The notes: generated from the sequence alone by a model not told the origin. A stretch of 64,000 nucleotides of DNA from Medicago truncatula (GCF_003473485.1 NC_053045.1:55160494-55224493); one strand, 5' to 3'. Positions 10,912 to 22,130 are shown, numbered from the stretch's first letter. A program made the numbers and translations.

Positions 10912-12852
10912 ATATCCAAGTCAGACCATTCAAGGGGATGTTTCTATCTCGGCATGCAAAATGATGGAAACCTTGTCGCTTACCCCTTGTACAGCAGATT
11001 CAGCGACCTGGATGCTTACTGGGCTTCAAATTCTTGGGATCTGACATACATACCCAAACAACTAAGTCTTAGCATTCAAGGCTTTCTTTGCCTAAATATG
11101 TCCGACGAAGATGATGGTGATAGGCTATGTCTCAACGATATCAATAAGCATAGTAAGAAGTTACACAACAACACAACTTCAATCTACCGTGCAACGTTTG
11201 ATGTAGATGGAAACTTGAGATTGTATGAGCACCAATTTGACTTTGAGAGCAAGAATAGCTCGCGTGTGGTAATCTTGTGGCAAGCACTTAATGACACTTG
11301 TCAAGTGAAGGGGTTTTGTGGGTTGAACAGTTATTGCTCCTTCAATATGAGCGGTGATGCTGTATGCAAATGTTATCCTGGTTTCATCCCTTCCAACACT
11401 AAAAGCGTGCCTATAGACTGCGTACAGACGCATAGCAAAGATGACTGTGAAAGCATTGAAGACCGAACGTTGTTGTATAATTTTACTCACTTTGAGAATA
11501 TGCATTGGGGGGATGTTCCATATTCTGTTATACCCGTGTTGATTGATATGGATACTTGTGAGAAGGCTTGCCGACAAGATTGTGTTTGTGGGGGAGCAAT
11601 ATATACCAACGGCAGCTGCAATAAATATAGGCTTCCACTTATACACGGCAAGTTTCAAAATGATTCTTCTTCCACTGTGTCTGTGGCCTTAATAAAGATT
11701 CCTTCAAATATTCCCATTATTATTTCACCTCCAACCTCAAATAACACCAACGTGCCTAAGCCTAAGGTTGTTATTGATAACAAGAAAAACCTAATAATGA
11801 TCCTATCTCTTACTTTGGGTGTCGTTTCATTGATTTGTTTCATCACTGCGGTGTCCATTTTCTTCACTTACAGACGTCAAGTAAATAGGTATGCAATGTT
11901 GTCAGAAAGTGAAAAACTGGGATTTACAGAAGAATGCTCCTTGACCTCATTTTCTTTTGACGAACTTTCAGAATCAACCGGGGGCTTTTCAGATGAGATA
12001 GGGAGAGGATCATTTGGTGTTGTTTATAAAGGTACAATGGGCGACAATAACAGAATCATTGCTGTGAAAAGACTGGAGGAGAGAATTGTTGATGCAGGGG
12101 ATAGGGAATTCCGAACGGAAGTTACTTCCATTGCTCGAACTCATCATAGGAATTTGGTTAAGCTTATTGGTTTTTGTATAGAAGGTTCAAAGAAGCTTCT
12201 TGTTTATGAATTTGTCAGCAAAGGGTCTCTTGCAAATATCCTCTTTGAAGGGGAAGTGAGACTATCTTGGAAAGATAGAATGAAACTTGCATTGGACGTG
12301 GCTAAAGGAATATTATATCTACACGAAGAGTGTGAAGTCCAAATTATCCATTGTAATATAAATCCTCAAAATATACTTATGGATGAAGCATGGAATGCAA
12401 AAATATCTGATTTTGGATTGGCAAGACTTTCAAAGAGGGGTCATTCAAGAACTAAAATAGAGGATGATGGCACAGTCAAGTATTTGGCACCTGAACGGCA
12501 GAAGGAGGATGCATCAGTATCGGTAAAAGCTGACATTTACAGTTTTGGTGTGGTATTATTGGAAATTATTTGCCGCAGAAGAAGTATAGAGATGAATAAT
12601 ATTCACTCGCCCGGTGAAATTCTTCTTTCCAGTTGGGCATATCAATGTTTTGAAGCAGGGCAGTTAAACAAGCTTATCAGACATGATGAGAAAGATGTGG
12701 ATTGGAAGATATTGGAAAGAATGGTGAAAGTCGGGTTGTGGTGTGTGCAAGACCGACAACATCTCCGTCCTACAATGAAGAATGTAATTTTAATGTTGGA
12801 AGGTTTGGAAGATATTCCAGTTCCTCCCTCACCAGCTCGCTTGCTTGAATAG
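10369..12852 (+). CDS. G-type lectin receptor kinase A (probable pseudokinase)
   Basis: Intronless plasma-membrane receptor-like protein of 827 residues, LECRK/RLK1 clade. Order: signal peptide (about 1-24), bulb-type mannose-binding-like lectin domain (about 35-200), EGF-like cysteine block (CQVKGFCGLNSYCSF), PAN/apple-like cysteine region (DTCEKACRQDCVCGGAIY), one membrane helix (about 475-500) and a kinase domain. The Gly loop (IGRGSFGVVYKG, from about 544), the ATP-binding Lys (K567 in AVKRL) and DFG (D681) are intact. The catalytic loop reads IIHCNINPQN: the catalytic Asp is N663 and the following Lys is N665. In known kinases loss of this Asp usually abolishes phosphotransfer, so it is probably a pseudokinase able to bind ATP. 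The open frame is intact, which argues against simple decay. Confidence 0.92.
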   Translation: MASTLALLSILFSIFFMLFTLIEATHNTTEKTQPIIIPLGSFLAPKGENTSWQSSSGHFAFGFYPKGNGFAVGIWLVNPSENTTTVVWTANRDAPAVSSKSMLNLTEQGLLLQNGNRDSAMNKDLRDDSEENLVSKASMHDSGNFVLYDENSTVIWQSFDHPTDTILGGQSLTADDYLISSISKSDHSRGCFYLGMQNDGNLVAYPLYSRFSDLDAYWASNSWDLTYIPKQLSLSIQGFLCLNMSDEDDGDRLCLNDINKHSKKLHNNTTSIYRATFDVDGNLRLYEHQFDFESKNSSRVVILWQALNDTCQVKGFCGLNSYCSFNMSGDAVCKCYPGFIPSNTKSVPIDCVQTHSKDDCESIEDRTLLYNFTHFENMHWGDVPYSVIPVLIDMDTCEKACRQDCVCGGAIYTNGSCNKYRLPLIHGKFQNDSSSTVSVALIKIPSNIPIIISPPTSNNTNVPKPKVVIDNKKNLIMILSLTLGVVSLICFITAVSIFFTYRRQVNRYAMLSESEKLGFTEECSLTSFSFDELSESTGGFSDEIGRGSFGVVYKGTMGDNNRIIAVKRLEERIVDAGDREFRTEVTSIARTHHRNLVKLIGFCIEGSKKLLVYEFVSKGSLANILFEGEVRLSWKDRMKLALDVAKGILYLHEECEVQIIHCNINPQNILMDEAWNAKISDFGLARLSKRGHSRTKIEDDGTVKYLAPERQKEDASVSVKADIYSFGVVLLEIICRRRSIEMNNIHSPGEILLSSWAYQCFEAGQLNKLIRHDEKDVDWKILERMVKVGLWCVQDRQHLRPTMKNVILMLEGLEDIPVPPSPARLLE

Positions 12853-13600
12853 TCTTGTAGGGACATTATATATATGTGTTGCTTTTGTGATTTTCTTGTA
12901 TATTTGTGCTTCTGCAGTTTAATTTTATCTTCAATTTATCATTCAGGTTTTGTACTATATCAAAAGCTACCTTTCAAATTACAATTAAATGAGTGTAGTT
13001 AAATTCCTACATTTTTAGTTGAGATTTTAAAAATACACTTTGTCAATTCTCTTATTTTTCAAGACGAGTGCATAGTCTCAATGAAACTTCAGTATGATGA
13101 TTGTTGCAGTAAAGGATACTTCAGTAATTATAATTTTTTTTTTTTGTATATAATTAAGACCATATTAAACTAACTTCATATATGTGAAGCTAGAAATTTT
13201 GTTTATAAATATAACCGTTGATGGTGTCTACATATTTTATCTTGGTTTCATCCCGTGTCACAATGCAGCTATGGTGATCGTTAAATCTAGTGAGCGAAAT
13301 TTCTAGATCTAATGGTTCTTACACCGTTGTAGAAAAGAGGAATAATGTTTCATAGACATCTATCAACTCCATTGACATCTTGAGAGAGAAAGAAATAGAG
13401 ATTGTGGTGTAATAAATATGATAAATTGGTGATGTAATGGGAAGAGAGAAAAAAAATAATATGTTAAATTGATGTATGGAATAATGAGTGTTCAAGTGTC
13501 ATTGTTGTGTTGAAAATCCACACACACATGTATGTTATATTGTTAATGACAAAAAATTTAAAGCCTAACTCGACACATAGTCACGATATCACAACACAAT
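12853..13600. other. Intergenic 3' flank of kinase A
   Basis: No gene seen. About 13330-13505 (GAATAATGTTTCATAGACATC to GTCATTGTTGTGTTG) looks like a decayed MITE related to the GAGAAATG family described at 49542, but ends and target duplication are unclear. Confidence 0.4.
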
Positions 13601-13619
13601 TTTGAAAGAAGTTTGATAT

Positions 13620-13856
13620 TATAGTCAATGTAGAAATGATAAATGTCATTGTCGACGAATGAACTGAACAAGAGTTTATTCTAGGCTCTGCTTTCCTTGC
13701 TGATGTTGAGGAGTACGTTGGAGCAGTGTCAGACCTTGATTTCCCTTCCAAATGATTATAGGTGTTAGAATAAGGATTCTTTTTTTGCCTTGCAAAACTT
13801 CCCATGTAATTTACTTGCTCTTCAGATAGACCTAGAATTGCACCATGATAAAACAA
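13620..13856 (-). pseudogene. LTR-retrotransposon gag fragment
   Basis: Reverse-strand translation gives EEQVNYMGSFARQKKNPYSNTYN, typical of the gag of plant Ty3/gypsy-like elements. After a frame change it gives TPQHQQGKQSLE and LVQFIRRQ, also gag-like. Frameshifts and stops make it a dead fragment. No LTRs recognised nearby. Confidence 0.6.
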
Positions 13857-14060
13857 AATATATTGAACTTGACAGACACTTCATCAAAGAAAAGTAGACA
13901 GTGGCATAATTTTTGCTTCATATATGTTTCTTTCCAGGCAACCTTGTAGATCTTCTAATTAAGAGGCTGGATGGACATCAATAATTTTGAATGAATATTT
14001 TTCAAACTAGGAATGATAGTATCAACACTGGCAAAATTTGGAGTTATGTGGGATGAGGCA
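13856..14060 (+). pseudogene. Ty1/copia RNase H C-terminal fragment
   Basis: Plus-strand reading gives KYIELDRHFIKEK, stop, then DSGII and GNLVDLLIKRL after frame changes. This matches the KHIELDRHFIREK ... DQLADIFTKRL end of copia polyproteins. A LGMI-like tail follows near 14010. Broken by stops and frameshifts, and back-to-back with an unrelated gag fragment. Confidence 0.65.
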
Positions 14061-14097
14061 TGATGCGGAAGATTAATCGATCATTTGCTTTCTCTAA

Positions 14098-14458
14098 GGC
14101 TTTGTTTGTGAGTTTGGAGGGGAGGATTTGAAAAAAAAAAGGAGTAAGTGGAAAAAATAGAGGACATTCGGAGGAGAGGTTTTGGGGGGCTTATTTTTCT
14201 TTAAAATATAAAACCCTCCTCATTTGGGGAACTAAAAAATTGTATTGGAAGAGGATTTGAGAGGGTTTATGTGAATTCTTCAAATTTAATATATGTTGTT
14301 ATTATATTCTTAAAATTAAAAATATATTAATCATAAGCATCAATTTATCACTCTCTAAAAACACAATCTTTCGAAAAATGCGAATGATTTCTCAATTTTT
14401 CCCTATATGTTTGTCCCTCCAAGGCCCTTCCCTCCCCTCCAAACACCCAAACAAACCC
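14098..14458. mobile_element. Tourist-like MITE (PIF/Harbinger type), 361 bp
   Basis: Ends GGCTTTGTTTGTGAGTTTGG and, reversed, GGGTTTGTTTGGGTGTTTGG are inverted repeats of about 28 bp ending in GGAGGGGAGG. Flanked by TAA at 14095-14097 and 14459-14461, the 3-bp duplication usual for PIF/Harbinger elements. Confidence 0.8.
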
Positions 14459-14461
14459 TAA

Positions 14462-16389
14462 GTTGAAATGTTAGATTTAGCATATTTTCAAGAAACCAAA
14501 TAGATATGTTGATGTGTTACTAATATAGGTTGTGTAGTAGATGTGAACTATCTACATTTTTTTTAATGACAAATGTTAGTATTTTAATTGCTATGTTAAT
14601 ATTTTCTCTCATGGGAGAATTCAACTCCTGAATCTTTAACTCTAATATTTCCTTTTCATGAAACTTAGGGTTAAAGAAATGGATATTAGTTCCTCGATGA
14701 TACAGAAGTCGGTCAGTTTCCCGTCACGCACAACCAAACTATTGCTGCTTCAGCTCCGACAGTGGGTGGCTATTAGAGCTATTAGAAACCTGTAATAGTG
14801 CAAAAGCAGACTTAAAGGTATCCTTTCTATTTGCCCTGATGGTATGATGTCCATGTTAATTTATGTCCGTGGCTAGTTTCCTTGGACAGGATTTTGCATA
14901 GTTTTCACATTTATGATAACTAGTTCTATAATGCTGCAATTTGGCATGAGAAATTTAGAATTGAACAAACAGTGTGAAAGCTAACCTTTCAGATTAGTTT
15001 ACTTGGCAATTTATGTGTTTAGTTGTTTGGATGATTTATGTGTGTATAAGCTTCCCATTGCATAGGAGAAATGTAACTTTTCATGTTTGAAGCAATATAA
15101 AAACACAAGGAATCTTCACCTTCAGATTCATAGGAAAAAAGTTCAATACTGGGTTTTATCCTTGACTTTATTTTACTAGGAATCCTCACCTTATCATGTC
15201 ACTTTGGTTTCTGCTCTACCTGTCAGGATTTTCTACTAAATTATGTTGCAAATATGTTTGTATGGATGATGTGCTTTGGTTTAAGCTTCTGAGTTTCTTA
15301 GATACACATTGTATGTACTTAATAGTCTTAAATGTATGTACTTATCTTTCTTAGATGTTGAAATGCAATTAACTATATGAACTGCAATTCTGAACAAAAT
15401 GTGCAAATTGCTCTTTCTAGTTAATCATGACTGACAAGGTTTGTGAATTTTCTATGTGAATGTATGTGTGTTCATTGTGTGTACAAGAAAATTCACATAC
15501 AAGGCAATGAGGCGTGTCTTTTGTTTAGGATACTGCTACTAGAGTTATTGCCGAGGGTCTGTGACCGGATCAGACAATGGTGTCAAAAGTAATGACCCAA
15601 ATCCTTTATTTGTGACATCAAATACGTTGGCTATTGATGCTCTTCAAAAGATGGTCTAAGGTTAGCTTCGTTCCTACTGTTAATACTTAATTTGATTGTT
15701 ATTACTGGACTTTAGATGTTAATACTTAATTCACATCAAATACTTAATTCGATTGTTAATACTTAATTTAGATGGGCTTTTAGAAGGTATGCTTCTTGTA
15801 GGAAGGAGACTCAAGAATTGGACAATTAGCTATAGAAATAACATGTACATAAGGAATTAAAAAGAGCTTGTTTGATTGTTCTGTTTTGTTGCTCATTTCT
15901 GAGTATATTTTTGATCTTTTGATTCAACAATATTTGGTTTTACTATTGTATGTTGCTTTGTGATTGTTGATATCATTGCAAGTTTTTCTATGTTGCTACC
16001 TATGACTATGTTATAGTTTATATGTGACCACCACATAAGCATGCATTATATTGTTTGTTTTGGCAGAACAAAAAGTTGAATACTATAAAAGGATGTGAGA
16101 AGATTTGAAGAAGAAAGAAAGGAAAAGACATGGGAAGACAGGGGATATAGACTACAATTATACCTGTGACTATGTTATAATTATAGAGTACATGGTACAT
16201 TGGATGAAAACTTGTAATCGTTTTAGTATGTAATTCAAAATGTGTTGCATAGTGCATAGTTCATTTTCATTATGCAAGACAGGGGAAATTTTATAGAGTA
16301 TGTAATTCAAATTGGTTATTAAAACTTGTCTCTAATATGTTAATTCAAATATGAATGAAGTCTAAGCAAAGAAAATTTTTGTAGATTAA
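14462..16389. other. Intergenic, no gene recognised
   Basis: AT-rich sequence without a convincing open frame or identifiable domain. A few less AT-rich stretches (14660-14830, 15530-15665) may be old transposon coding sequence but I cannot assign them. Confidence 0.4.
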
Positions 16390-16672
16390 AAAAATTATAG
16401 TCTAAACAATTTTGCCACACTTTTTACAACTTCTTAAAATTTATAAATGTAACACTTTTTTATTGTTACTAGTTATACAAAAAGTGTTACAATAGTGTAA
16501 CATTTGCGACACTTTTTGATTGTTACGGATAGTACTATAAAATGTAACTAAAACTCTTTGGTAACACGGGCTTTACCTAACAATTGTTCAGGTGTTACTA
16601 AATTTAATTACTAACATTTTTCTTGATTTAGTTACAATTTTCAAGTGTTACTAAATGTCATTATTGTAGTAG
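16390..16672. mobile_element. Possible CACTA-type element terminus
   Basis: Ends in GTAGTAGTG at 16672, reversed CACTACTAC, and is filled with repeats of GTGTTAC / GTAACAC in both orientations (near 16450, 16487, 16498, 16561, 16592, 16640). Such subterminal repeats are usual for CACTA elements. The other end was not found. Confidence 0.4.
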
Positions 16673-16869
16673 TGGATCAATCGACTTCTATAAAGGTGTC
16701 TCAAGTTTTAGCTTATGATTTTCGAGGTGTCTCCTTACCTTACCAAGTAGCTATGTAGTTTTTATTTTCTTTTAGACTTCTACATAGCCCTTTGTATTCC
16801 AAAAAAATAAATAAAAAGTGTTTTCCTTGTACAAAATTCATGATATATTGCGTTTTTCACAAGTCATAT

Positions 16870-17035
16870 ATGTTTGGAAAGATCCATTTTTGAGCTTATA
16901 GCTTATAACTTATGTTTATAAGCTCATTTGACTAAAAAATATTTGTGCTAACTGTCACTTTCTCGAGAGCTTATAGCTTATAATTTACTACACAATTTTT
17001 TGATAAGCTAATTCAAGTAAACATTTCCTATGGGC
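16870..17035. repeat. AGCTTATAGCTTATAA repeat-element fragment
   Basis: Contains repeated GAGCTTATAGCTTATAA motifs of the same type as 43420-44190. Probably a decayed MITE; ends not defined. Confidence 0.4.
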
Positions 17036-17327
17036 CATATTCTCTTTTTTTTTTTCTGTTCTTTTTTTCCTTTTGTCTTCATTGAAAGATATTTTGTTTC
17101 CTGATGGATATTGGTAGGCTCAAGGGAAGACTTGCTTGGTCAAGGTCTTGCACTCTTGCTATGCTAATTTTCCACGACTGTTTATTGTGAGGCGATGACT
17201 AAGAAAAGTCTTTGGAATCACACTATGCAAGGCAGTGACATTAGGAATAACAACTTTCCTTCTTTCTCAAAAAAAAAAAAAAAACTTTGCTTCTCTTCTC
17301 TCTGAGATAATAAAAAACCCAATAGTT

Positions 17328-19766
17328 ATGGTCATGGATGCCTCCTATACTACAACTTTCACCTTCCTTCTGTTTATGTCCTTACCATTATCAAATGTTG
17401 GAGCTCAAACACAATCACAACTACTGGCGCGGATAGCACCGGGTTCCTCACTTTCCCCCGGTAGCAGTGATTACAAATCTATGTGGCTTTCTCCTTCTGG
17501 CCAATTCGCTTTTGGCTTTTATTCACAAGGCAACAATGGCTTTGCTATTGGAATTTGGTTGGTTGGCAAGAATAAGATGAACAGCACAATAGTATGGACT
17601 GCAAACCGTGATGACCCTCCAGTAACCTCAACTGTAAAGCTACAATTTACCATGAAGGGTACAATAATACTAACAGATCAACAGGGACAACAGAAGCTTA
17701 TTGTTAATGCTAATACAAGAGCTTCCTCGGCCTCCATGCTTGATTCTGGGAACTTTGTACTATATGACAACAATAATATTTCCAGCATCATATGGCAGAG
17801 TTTCGATCACCCAACTGATACTCTATTGGAGAGTCAATCTCTACCTTGTGGAGGCAAACTGTCCTCTAGTTTATCAGAGACCAATCACTCAACCGGAAGG
17901 TTTCAACTCAACATGCAGGTTGATGGAAATCTTGTTCTGTATCCAGCATACATAGCTGAAACAAGTTGGGATGCTTATTGGGCCTCTGATACTGTTAGTG
18001 CCAATGTCAAACATCATCTTTACCTTAAAAGTACAGGTTTACTTCAGATCTTGGATGACAGCAGTGATTCTAGCCTTATTAAAATTTTGAATGATGCTGA
18101 CGAGGACCAGCAAGAGACTGGCGGAAACCAGACTATTTATCGTGCAACCCTTGATTTTGATGGGGTTTTTCGGCTGCATGCTCGTCATGTTAACAATGGC
18201 AGTGACAAAATTATCGCAAGTTTTCCGGGGAATAACCCCTGTGAAGTAAAGGGGTTTTGTAGCTTAAACAGTTACTGCACATTCAAGGATGATAAACCAT
18301 TATGCAACTGTCTCACGGGTTATAAATTTATAGATGCAAATGAAAAGACTCTCGGCTGCGAAAGGAACTATTCGAAAGCAGAGTGTAGAGCTGAGAAAGA
18401 TGGTTTGGCCTTTTATGATATGGTCCCAATGAACAATATTGTATGGAAAGACCATCCTTATTTTGAGACTGAGGATATATTATCGGAAAAAGAATGCTCA
18501 TTTGCTTGTTTGGTTGATTGCAACTGTTGGGCTGCACTGTATGAGGAAGAAAGATGCAAGAAACAAGGGTTGCCTTTGAGATATGTCACAAGGACACATG
18601 AAGCCGACGACTCGCCTGCAGCAGCATACATAAAGGTGGGAAATGGCAGCATCGAAAACTGGAAGGGGAATGATACACTTTTTTATCCACAGCCACCTCT
18701 AATTACAAGTACCAAAGCAGTGGTGCATATTATCATTGTTACATCAATTTTTACTGCGCTTTTGTGTTCAGCGATTTTAATATCCATCCATTACGTTTAC
18801 AAGATTCGGGTATTAAGGTACAAAAGGCTAACGGACACTGGGAACCTAGGGTTGAATGAAGAGGTGACTCTGAGAAGGTTTTCATATAACGAGCTGAAAA
18901 GAGCAACAAATCATTTTAAGGAAGAGTTGGGTAAGGGTGCTTTTGGATCAGTTTACAAAGGGGCCTTAAACAAAGGTAAGAGATTGATTGCAGTGAAGAG
19001 ACTAGAAAAAGTGGTGGAAGAAGGTGAAAAGGAATTTCAAGCAGAAGTGAGATCCATTGGGAAAACCCACCACAGGAACCTAGTTAGATTGCTTGGTTTT
19101 TGTGTTGAGGGTTCAAAAAGGCTTCTGGTTTATGAATACATGAGCAACGGATCACTTGGAAAGCTTCTTTTTGGTGATCAAAGACGCCCAGATTGGAATG
19201 AGAGAGTAAGAATAGCACTGGATATTGCTAGAGGGATCTTGTATCTCCATGAAGAGTGTGATGCTCCAATCATTCATTGCGACTTAAAGCCTCAAAACAT
19301 TTTGATGGATAAGTTTTGGACTGCCAAGATATCTGATTTTGGGCTTGCAAAACTTTTAATGCCAGACCAAACCAGAACATTCACGATGGTCAGAGGGACA
19401 AGAGGGTACATGGCCCCGGAGTGGAACAAGAACGTGGCAATATCAGTGAAAACAGATGTTTATAGCTATGGAATAGTGCTGTTGGAAATCTTATGTTGCA
19501 GAAGAAACCTAGATGTTAATGTGTTGGAACCTGAGGAGATTCTTCTTGCTGGTTGGACTTATAAGTGCTTTATTGCAGGAGACGTAAACAAGCTTGTTCC
19601 TTCAGAAGCCATTGATAAAAATGTCATGGAAAATATGGTTAAGGTGGCACTTTGGTGTATCCAAGATGACCCTTTTCTCAGGCCAACAATGAAGGGTGTG
19701 GTGTTGATGTTAGAAGGGATTACTGATATAGCAATTCCTCCGTGTCCAAATTCGAATTTTGCATGA
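17328..19766 (+). CDS. G-type lectin receptor-like Ser/Thr kinase B
   Basis: Intronless, 812 residues from the ATG at 17328. An in-frame ATG at 17235 would add 31 Lys-rich residues before the signal peptide, so it is rejected. Signal peptide (about 1-27), bulb-type lectin domain, EGF-like block (CEVKGFCSLNSYCTF), PAN-like cysteine region (CSFACLVDCNCWAALYEEERCKKQGL), membrane helix about 464-488, then a kinase with all key motifs: LGKGAFGSVYKG, AVKRL, IIHCDLKPQN with the catalytic Asp at D652, SDFGLAK, RGTRGYMAPEW. LECRK-clade relatives act at the plasma membrane in defence and stress perception; the ligand is unknown here. Its promoter and coding region are near-identical in inverted orientation to B' (25605-28037). 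Confidence 0.95.
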   Translation: MVMDASYTTTFTFLLFMSLPLSNVGAQTQSQLLARIAPGSSLSPGSSDYKSMWLSPSGQFAFGFYSQGNNGFAIGIWLVGKNKMNSTIVWTANRDDPPVTSTVKLQFTMKGTIILTDQQGQQKLIVNANTRASSASMLDSGNFVLYDNNNISSIIWQSFDHPTDTLLESQSLPCGGKLSSSLSETNHSTGRFQLNMQVDGNLVLYPAYIAETSWDAYWASDTVSANVKHHLYLKSTGLLQILDDSSDSSLIKILNDADEDQQETGGNQTIYRATLDFDGVFRLHARHVNNGSDKIIASFPGNNPCEVKGFCSLNSYCTFKDDKPLCNCLTGYKFIDANEKTLGCERNYSKAECRAEKDGLAFYDMVPMNNIVWKDHPYFETEDILSEKECSFACLVDCNCWAALYEEERCKKQGLPLRYVTRTHEADDSPAAAYIKVGNGSIENWKGNDTLFYPQPPLITSTKAVVHIIIVTSIFTALLCSAILISIHYVYKIRVLRYKRLTDTGNLGLNEEVTLRRFSYNELKRATNHFKEELGKGAFGSVYKGALNKGKRLIAVKRLEKVVEEGEKEFQAEVRSIGKTHHRNLVRLLGFCVEGSKRLLVYEYMSNGSLGKLLFGDQRRPDWNERVRIALDIARGILYLHEECDAPIIHCDLKPQNILMDKFWTAKISDFGLAKLLMPDQTRTFTMVRGTRGYMAPEWNKNVAISVKTDVYSYGIVLLEILCCRRNLDVNVLEPEEILLAGWTYKCFIAGDVNKLVPSEAIDKNVMENMVKVALWCIQDDPFLRPTMKGVVLMLEGITDIAIPPCPNSNFA

Positions 19767-20064
19767 GTGAAATGTAGCAGCAGTTCCTCATGTGGTTTTC
19801 AGTTCATTTGTTTTTGCCGTGTTACTTATTATTGTTTTTCTTTCTCATTTGTTCAAGTTGTATCTAATCTAAGTCGTATTTAGATCAATGAAATAAGGTA
19901 GCAAGCCAAAAGCTGATGCAGTACGCATGTTAATTGTTAACTGATGTTGTGTTTTAGCAGCAGGTATATATACTATTGATTTTCATAAATGATTTCCAAA
20001 TACATCATATAGTGATATTAATACGTAGCGAAGAAGAGACGGAACATAAATTACATTACATATT

Positions 20065-20220
20065 GTGAAGTTCAGTTAAATGTCAAAACTCAAAACACAG
20101 CTTCTTTGAATTCCATAGGTTTTAGTTTTATTATATGGATTATGGAACCTATAAGCTATAAAATGAATTCAGTATTTACATTTAGTATCTTACATCACTG
20201 TTAGTAACTAAATTATGTAC
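20065..20220 (-). pseudogene. Copy of the SPX gene 3' flank
   Basis: Resembles 39885-40018, the region downstream of the SPX stop codon: AAATGTCAAAAC, CTTCTTTGAATTCCA, TTTTATTA, ATGGAACCTATA and TTACATCACTGTTAGTA in the same order. No SPX coding sequence accompanies it. Confidence 0.7.
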
Positions 20221-20228
20221 AACTGTAG

Positions 20229-20645
20229 TCACATAATTCTATTGATATGTTGTGAACTGCGAATTGGTACTTTTGCAAATTGGTTCACATAAATTTCTCT
20301 ATAATTTTTCGAAACCGGCAAACAAAGATGAGTATGTGAAGATCGAAGAAAGAGGAAGAAGAAGTTGAATAGGAGATAAATTTTGCAGAAAATATCTTTG
20401 AAGTTTTGGAGGAAGAGAACATCTCTTGCATAATAACATCGGTAAAAAAGAAAAACATAAGTGAAAAATATGAATATCAAAAAAGGTTTTGGCAAGTGGA
20501 TACTACTTTATTGCCGTTGGCTATTATAATTCTTCTACTTTTTCGGGCTATTAATTAATTTAACTAATTAAATATTAAAATATTTTAAGCACCGAAGTGT
20601 GGAGACAATGTTGAGTAATTGGAAAGACTCGCATTAGATAGGGCA
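20229..20645. other. Intergenic, no gene recognised
   Basis: Short reverse-strand open frame here is rich in Phe and Leu, has no recognisable domain and reflects base composition. Confidence 0.4.
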
Positions 20646-20654
20646 AATTGCATT

Positions 20655-21390
20655 GACCTCCCACGAAGTTACACTAAACAACACAAACACCCTTCTAGTT
20701 TAGAAAAAACACTTACCTCCCCTTTATGTTAACACCGTTAGCACTGTTAAGAAAAACACAGTTCTGCATTTTTTTCTGAAAGTTTTTAGATCTTTGTTGC
20801 AGGTTTTTTTTTCTTCCTTTTTTTACCATTCTTCAAACTGTACTTTGCCTTTAAATTGGCACAAACAAAGCCTTTCAACAATACACATTCTCTTTGGTTA
20901 ATCTGTTGACAAGTTTTTTTTTCTGTTAGTTTATATAATATGACAATTTGACGGTAATTTTGATCAATATTATTCTATTTCGTATTAACATATGTGATCA
21001 TATTTTGAGCATCAACCAATAGCTTTCCCATCATTTTCTTGTTGTCAAGAGTCATAACAACAACTTGTTTAAAATACCAGAACATGCGTAAAGATACATA
21101 AAAACATACAGGGAAAATAGAACTGCAATAGAAGGGAACATAGTGAGAGGAAAGGAAAGGAAAGAATCAACAATGGCCGTTTCAAAATTGAAGGAGGCTT
21201 TGGTAAAAATTTATTGTGTGTGGATCAAACAATTTGTATGTTAACAACGTGCAAATGATGTTAACTCAGAGGAGAGGTGCTTATGACATGTTAAATTAAG
21301 CAGGCGAGATTTGTGTTAAGTTAAAAAAATATAGGGAGTGTCAGTGACATTTTAACATACCTCAAAAGGGAGGTCAATGTTAATTGTACA
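20655..21390. mobile_element. Inverted-repeat element, unclassified
   Basis: AATTGCATTGACCTCCCACG at the left matches the reversed right end AATTAACATTGACCTCCC. Further in, GCACTTACCTCC-type segments on the left pair with GAGGTGCTTATGACATG on the right. About 740 bp. No open frame of note; target duplication not identified. Confidence 0.5.
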
Positions 21391-22130
21391 TGGAAATTAT
21401 TTTCAAAACATAAACCACCTTATTTTTAAAATCTAAACAAACAATTTTCATGCATCAACCGGAGCGAAAATCTACATAGGCAAACACTATCTATGTTCAA
21501 ACATGTATCACATATTCATTTAAATTAAATATGTATCTTTCACCATGGTAGAAAGTTGTTACCATCTCATTTAAGTTGCAGCCATTTAATCACAAGTAAA
21601 TCATAATCGAACCTAAAGATTGTTTTATATAACTTGTTTTGGGGTCTGCTACAATAACTTGACTAAGAAGATGATGAAGATGAACATGACGAAGTGTATA
21701 TAACTTGATTGTTAGAAAGATGTTGTTGCACTTTGAAACCTGAAAAGTTTAATGGTTATGCATGTAAAACTCAAAGCGCATGGGGTTGCCACACTAACCT
21801 TTAGGTTCGATTCACCCCATCAATAATTGTATATTTGATGCAATATGAATGACCAGCGAATCCCCTTCATGATACTATGAGTTCCTTGATGTGTATTGCA
21901 CAACCACACCAATCATATCTCATATCAGTATTTTACAAATTTATGGTTCAAACAATTCACTCATTCATTAGAGAATTGATAGATAATTTAGAGTAAGAGA
22001 ATGAGGGAGAATTATGTTGTTAATGTAACAAAATTTCTGTTCTTGTTGTCCAAATTAATGCCCAAATGTTAAACATTTATAGTACATTATATGACCCTTC
22101 ACATGAACATGAGAGAAAACACTTTTTTGA

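Noticed and set aside
11179..11658. 159-residue reverse frame inside kinase A
   Set aside because: Antisense shadow of the conserved kinase ectodomain; similar shadows occur in A'.
17235..17327. Longer N-terminus for kinase B
   Set aside because: Would put 31 residues including a poly-Lys run before the signal peptide; B' shows an equivalent poly-A/T leader tract that is not coding.
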